Assembly (NCBI GenBank): GCA_038380435.1
Contig: JAWZYU010000007.1
Span: 24,407,001-24,471,000 of the forward strand
DNA length: 64,000 nt
Reading direction: 5' to 3'
From: Ryuthela nishihirai
Lineage: Eukaryota; Arthropoda; Arachnida; Araneae; Heptathelidae
The notes below the pieces were generated by a model. The model did not search any database, had not been told where the DNA came from, and saw only the letters and a list, made by a program, of their open reading frames with translations. The stretch's first letter is position 1. Every line of letters starts with the position of its first letter. Of the stretch, positions 59,857 to 64,000 are shown piece after piece. The position numbers were made by a program, and so were the translations under genes.

Positions 59857-59909
59857 CAACAAATCAGTGTAATAATTTTCACAGAATTACTCATTAAAGA
59901 AATAAGTAA

Positions 59910-60105
59910 TAAATTACTCCTCATATAGCTGCTTACCATAGCATTCTCACAGGAAGCTCTCAGTATAATATACCAAACAGATCTGTTTGGAAGGCGATAG
60001 CTCAGCTTAAGGACAACATAAGAAAGAAAACATCCATGCCTTATTCGAAGCTCAAACCTGCATTCTTTGATCAATAGCCAAGCATGCTAATCACTTAATC
60101 ATAAT
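59910..60105 (-). mobile_element. SINE family A, heavily decayed
   Basis: Pieces in reverse order: ctcctcatatagctgcttac, ctcacaggaagctctcag, aacatccatgccttattcga, caatagccaagcatgctaat. Old copy in intron 1. Confidence 0.7.
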
Positions 60106-60442
60106 AATTTTGAAGAGTAATAAAATACTTTTTGATTACCGGGAATATTAAAACGGGTATTACATTTAGAATCAAGTATACAATTAATATTTCCTATTAA
60201 CACGATATATTGTGCAAAATAACAGAAACAAACTTCCATATCTGTTGATTGCTACGAAATATACTACTTGATCATTAAGTAATCACTGCTCAATTACTAT
60301 TAGCTATTATACACTCGCTTAAAAAATTCGAAGCCTCAAATATGTTTTATGCAAAATATATTTAGGTTCAAAAGGCAAAAAAATTCCTTCATATATTTCA
60401 CAACAGTACGCAAAATATTGCTAAATTTATTAATATTCATAC

Positions 60443-60496
60443 CTGTTCCTTAAAATTTGTTATTAGTGACATACTATTTTGCTCGAAATCAGCCAT
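60443..60496 (-). CDS. C2H2 zinc-finger protein, exon 1 (residues 1-18)
   Basis: Minus-strand ATG at 60496-60494 in the context GACTATGG (G at +4; C rather than a purine at -3) opens MADFEQNSMSLITNFKEQ, 54 bases, ending CAG|GTATGA with the donor at 60442-60441. The junction is phase 0 and joins in frame to exon 2 (KEQ|LNTICDIFQKL). The whole coding sequence is then 3,570 bases including the stop. The exon is too short for ORF searches; it is supported by matching donor sequence, phase and nearby promoter-like motifs. A transcript would settle it. Confidence 0.78.
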
Positions 60497-60660
60497 AGTC
60501 GCTTATTATTTGTTTTTCCATTTCACACATTTAGAAACCAATCATAAAAAATATAAAGTTATAACTATAGTGTTAACGGAAGTTCTAGTTTCACAACCCA
60601 AACAACTTCCGTTTCTGGGAAACGCAGCCAGATTGGAAGTTCTAGTTTTAGCTAATAATA
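60497..60660 (-). promoter_or_regulatory. Candidate promoter/5' UTR of the zinc-finger gene
   Basis: Two ETS-type sites face each other: aacggaagtt at 60575-60584 on the plus strand and the same 10 bases on the minus strand at 60604-60613. An inverted CCAAT box (tgattggt on the minus strand) is at 60538-60545. A 14-bp direct repeat ggaagttctagttt is at 60578-60591 and 60635-60648. ETS plus CCAAT without a clear TATA box is typical of broadly expressed genes. Confidence 0.5.
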
Positions 60661-60689
60661 AATAAGTTTGAGACAAGAGAGGCAGAGAT

Positions 60690-62040
60690 CCAGCGCCGTA
60701 ATCAATGGCCATAATTCAAAAGCATTTCTGGAGGAGGCCATTTGTCTCTATTTACATCTTTGTGGAAAACTTCTATTTAAGAATTTCACAAAAAATTTTG
60801 TTCCTACAGAAGGTCACCCTTTGATTCAATATGCGGTTGATAACCTTATTAGCCGCTTCGTTGACACTATAAGCAATTTACTACTATTCTCAAAATGCGT
60901 AAATATTAATGACAATGTTAACAAATGTTCACCTTTATCTCACTGGACTCTTTAAGATGATAAAGTCAATGTTTATACCAGGACTGGGATGAGTAAAATT
61001 TTTACCATCAACACTTTCATATGGATTTTCTTCAATCGATTTATGTTGGTTATTTGCAAATATTTACCAACGGTTCGTTTTGTGACACTTATCAATGTGC
61101 AGTACTACTTTTTTCTTACCCAGTTTAGATGTTTTCAGTGTTAGAAAATTCTCCAAAGCTCATGACTCGACTACTCTAGAACTTCATGAATTTTTAATGG
61201 TTTTAAAATAGTTCAATAACACTAAATATTATCATTCCAATATTTAAGCAGATAATCAAGCTGCTGTACTCTTTATTTAAGGACAACTAGAGAAATCTCA
61301 AAGTAAGAAATCGTTTTTTCAGCTAAAGAATTTTTTTTATTTGTTTTGTCAAAATACAATGGTTACCTGCCTATTCTAAAGTCAAAAACTAATGAAATTG
61401 TGGAGTGCCTCAACAAATTTTGACTTACCTTAGAGTAACAAATCCAAGAAGCAGTTACTATTTCGAAAACTAGTTATATAAAAAAGTGTATCAAAAATAT
61501 CGAAAGCAAACTTCTTGAACAATACATTTTAGAAAGTATTGAGGTCTACTGTACCTGTAATTTTCCCTGTGATCAATTTGAAATGGTCCAAAAATATGAC
61601 CAAATTATTTTAGACTCAGAATAGATACTGCCTTTTTAAGAAATCTGGTTTTTCACTGGGAATTAATAAATAGGAATTAATAATCAGAGCACATCTTCCT
61701 TTGAAGTGAATACAAATTCAGTGATTGATTATGTAATCAATATGCTTTAGTCTGAAAACAAGCCCCTTTGGATCAGTAGACAAGCATGCTATTAATTTCC
61801 ATTAGCTGCTTACCATAGAATTCTATTTTCCCCTAATTGTACACATTGTTGTATTCTTGAAATGATTGACCACGTAATCATTACATGTCCAAGATATCTT
61901 ATCAATCGAAATTTACCGGTGAAAAAATTGGGGCAAAGTTTTTCTGATCGACTTTCTTCAAGCATATTTTGAGCAACCAAGATGGTAAAAGTCCTTTTGA
62001 AAAATCTTGTTTAAATAATTTTAATACTTGCGTTTTTGGC
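60690..62040 (+). pseudogene. LINE 3' remnant (RT end, RNase H, zinc knuckle)
   Basis: Plus-strand text: FLEEAICLYLHLCGKLLFKN then CSPLSHWT (~60940), matching the 'PPW' segment before RNase H. DDKVNVYTRTGM (~60957) stands where YTDGS is expected, so the first catalytic Asp is lost. Near 61835-61910 a C-terminal CTHCC...DHVIITCPRYLINR carries the C-x2-C...H...C pattern of LINE tails. The middle is too decayed to follow, and a foreign piece is inserted at 61682-61824. Confidence 0.55.
61682..61824 (+). repeat. Templated insertion copied from 59.73-59.95 kb
   Basis: Bases 61682-61791 are an exact copy of 59730-59839 (110 bp, offset 1,952). After 11 unrelated bases, 61803-61824 match 59926-59947 with one mismatch (tagctgcttaccatag). 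Two separate parts of one locus were therefore joined inside the LINE remnant. Confidence 0.85.
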
Positions 62041-62084
62041 CAGGATTGAGACTCTAGACAAATTCTCCTATATGTTCAAACATA

Positions 62085-62812
62085 CAGGGTGTTTCAAAAA
62101 GGACGCAACCCTAAATATAAGGGAGTAGAACTTACGCACATGTTCATTTTATGCCATAATATTACTCAGTTGTCATTACTGTACCCAAGGTTAACAACCT
62201 TTAACAGTTGAAATGACCTTGTCATGCGCTAGTCTCATTCATTCATTCCCTTGTGTTGTGTCCATTGAGGGTTGTGTCAGCTATGTTGTTTTCCAAAAAC
62301 GAACGTGTATTTATTGTTGAGACTAATTGTGCGTACAAATCTTACAAACGTGTGAGAGAGGAGTTTGAGTTGAAGTATCCTCAGTCTGCAGTTCCCAACA
62401 AGTCGACAATATATCGTTTGATTAATAAATTTCGTGACACTGGGTCTGTACAGGATCGAAGGATCCTAGGCCGGTCACCACTGTTAACTGCCGAAGTTCT
62501 TGATAATATGTCTCAGCGTTTAACTCGCTCACCCAGAAAATCTCATAAAGTTATCTTCACAGGTTGGACTGTCACCAGCTACTGTTTTAAGGGCTACAAA
62601 GAAGTTAAAATTTCATGCCTACCGCATTGGTGTCGTTCATGAACTGAAAGAACCAGACCATGAAAAACGTTTACGGTGTTCATTTCAGTGACGAGGCTTG
62701 GTTTCACTTGGATGGGTATGTGAATAGTCAAAACAGTCGAATATGGAGCAGTAAAAATTCTCGCACTTTTCACGAACGACCATTACACGCACGGAAAATT
62801 GGTCGTACGCTT
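62085..62812 (+). pseudogene. mariner-like element with DUF4817-type transposase, 3' truncated
   Basis: A TA (62083-62084) precedes the end cagggtgtttcaaaaaggac. The transposase starts at 62283: MLFSKNERVFIVETN, YKSYKRVREEFELKYP, VPNKSTIYRLINKFRDTGSV, the helix-turn-helix region of DUF4817-type IS630/mariner transposases. LRATKKLKFHAYRIG-like, VHELKEPDHEKRL (another frame, ~62630) and DEAWFHLDGYVNSQNSRIW (first Asp, ~62690) follow. A short deletion removes the stretch just before DEAWF. The element stops at HARKIG where LINE sequence in the opposite orientation begins; the second and third acidic residues and the right TIR are gone. Confidence 0.85.
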
Positions 62813-64000
62813 TTTCGATGTTGAAGAAAATGGACACCAGGTGCTCTCGACGTAAAAAAGCCAGCCTGGTATTTACCATCCTTTCCAACACCTTGCAGAC
62901 GCAGCTCGTCAACGCAATTGGACGATAATTGGAAGGAATCTTGGGATCTTTGCCTGGCTTAGGGAAGGCCAAGACGATGGCCTCCCACCAGGAGTCCGGA
63001 AACTGCTCCTCGATGAAAATACGGTTGAAGAGTCGGAGCAGTCGATCCTTACTCGATGGTGAGAGATGTTGGAGCATGGCATAATGGACATTGTCTGGCC
63101 CCACAGCAGATGCACGAGAAGTGTGCAGAGCAAGGCGAAGCTCCACCGCTGTGAATGGCCTGTTGTAAGGTTCCAGGCCATTCGAATGGAAAGACAGCGG
63201 AGAGTGTTCCGCCCTGCCCTTCTTGGCCAGAAACTCGGGGGAGTAAGAGGACAGAGAAGAGATGGTGGAGAATGACTCCCCCAGAGTGTCGGCAATTGCC
63301 TGTCCATTGTGCTCCAGGATCGATAATGAGTGGGACGTGTACTTCCCACCCATCTTCCGGACCTTATCCCACACGACCTTAGAACTGGTCGTGCGGATGA
63401 TAGAAGATGTATATTTCATCCAAGATTCCTTCTGGCTCTGGCGCTGGACGAAACGGGCTTTCGCCCTGGCGCGTTTGAATGCTTCTAGGTTGGGGGACGT
63501 CGGATATCTCCGAAACACCCCCCAAGCCTTGTTCTGAGCCTTACGAGCTGCGGTGCAGTCGGGATTCCACCACGGTTTTGGGAACCGTGGAAACCGAGTC
63601 GAGGTTTCAGGAATAGTAGAGGCAGCTGCATGGACGATGAAGTCCGTCAACTCCGCCACTGCAACATTGATGGGCTCCTGGCTGACAGAGTGCTCATCGA
63701 GCTCAGACAAGAGCTCGAAGCCACCCCAGTCAGCCCGATCAAGCCTCCACCGGGAGACACGTGAAGGGCTGCAAGGCCGCCCACGAGAGATGGTACACAC
63801 CATGGGGAGGTGATCGCTTCCATATGGATTGTCCTTGACCTCCCATGTAAAGAGTGGAAGGATCGAGGAGGAGCAGATGGTGAGGTCAATGGCAGTGAAT
63901 GTGCGGGATGGGGTGTGGAAGTAGGTACTGACACCGGTGTTCAACAGGAAGAGCGATGGATCCAGGAAACACTGTTCCAGGACCCGGCCCCTCCCGTTGG
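62813..64000 (-). pseudogene. Jockey/R1-type LINE, GC-rich, 3' part lost, runs off the window
   Basis: Minus strand, open for 419 codons. From the right edge: the endonuclease end with YFHTPSRTFTAIDLTI and GSDHLPMV (the terminal SDH catalytic motif), then WWNPDCTAARKAQNKAW, the conserved linker of this group. The RT follows with SAVGPDNVHYAMLQHL, EAIVLAFPKPGKDP and NYRPIALTSCVCKVLERMVN. From LAFLRRE the text jumps to HLVSIFFNIEKAYD, so about 35 residues with the CGFR block are deleted. Coding ends at EKAYD, where it joins the mariner. About 55% GC versus about a third around it; base use suggests a different origin or recent arrival. Confidence 0.9.

Noticed and set aside
63066..63813. Plus-strand frames of 69-91 codons
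   Set aside because: Antisense shadows of the GC-rich LINE.

Overview
This is an AT-rich (roughly two thirds A+T by eye) stretch of animal nuclear DNA. It has spliceosomal introns, tRNA-derived SINEs, many Tc1/mariner, hAT, Penelope, Ty3/gypsy and APE-type LINE remnants, and one ordinary host gene. The mix suggests a large-genome invertebrate, most likely an arthropod (perhaps a chelicerate, low confidence). There are no bacterial features, operons or CRISPR arrays.

Host gene: the only convincing host gene is a C2H2 zinc-finger protein on the minus strand. I reconstruct three coding exons: 60496-60443 (18 codons), 55496-55064 and 42396-39314. The first splice is phase 0 and the second phase 1. 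Both donors are GTATGA and both acceptors follow pyrimidine tracts, giving a predicted 1,189-residue protein. A promoter-like segment with two ETS-type sites and an inverted CCAAT box lies just upstream of exon 1. Introns 1 (about 4.9 kb) and 2 (about 12.7 kb) are filled with mobile elements.

Layout. 0-1 kb: Penelope-like fragment and a ~90-bp tandem array. 1.0-3.65 kb: decayed hAT element with TIRs. 4-5.7 kb: SINE, Tc1 and mariner fragments fused. 6.1-9.7 kb: more ~90-bp arrays with SINE insertions and a twin hairpin. 9.7-11.1 kb: Tc1 element with TIRs. 11-15.8 kb: sparse repeats. 15.9-17.7 kb: Ty3/gypsy gag-protease-pol remnant split by a SINE. 18.7-20.2 kb: APE-LINE copy 1. 20.2-20.75 kb: second SINE family. 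21.6-23.75 kb: cluster of a ~300-bp repeat in both orientations. 24.2-26.1 kb: LINE with RNase H. 26.6-27.4 kb: GC-rich island. 28-35 kb: mostly unannotated, with SINEs and a MITE. 35.5-36.9 kb: Tc1 element with TIRs and a TA duplication. 39.3-60.5 kb: the zinc-finger gene. 60.7-62.0 kb: LINE remnant with a templated insertion. 62.1-64 kb: a DUF4817-type mariner joined tail-to-tail with a GC-rich, much better preserved LINE.

The most interesting signals are structural: (1) a 459-bp TIR element at 59.2-59.66 kb with a perfect 8-bp target duplication and a body made of ~88-bp tandem units; (2) related ~90-bp arrays at three other places; (3) a ~215-bp-arm inverted repeat around 52.2-52.7 kb built from a 310-bp tRNA-like repeat; (4) an exact 110-bp copy of one locus inserted 2 kb away in a LINE; and (5) two LINE copies sharing the same reading-frame break. 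I see no new gene system beyond these.
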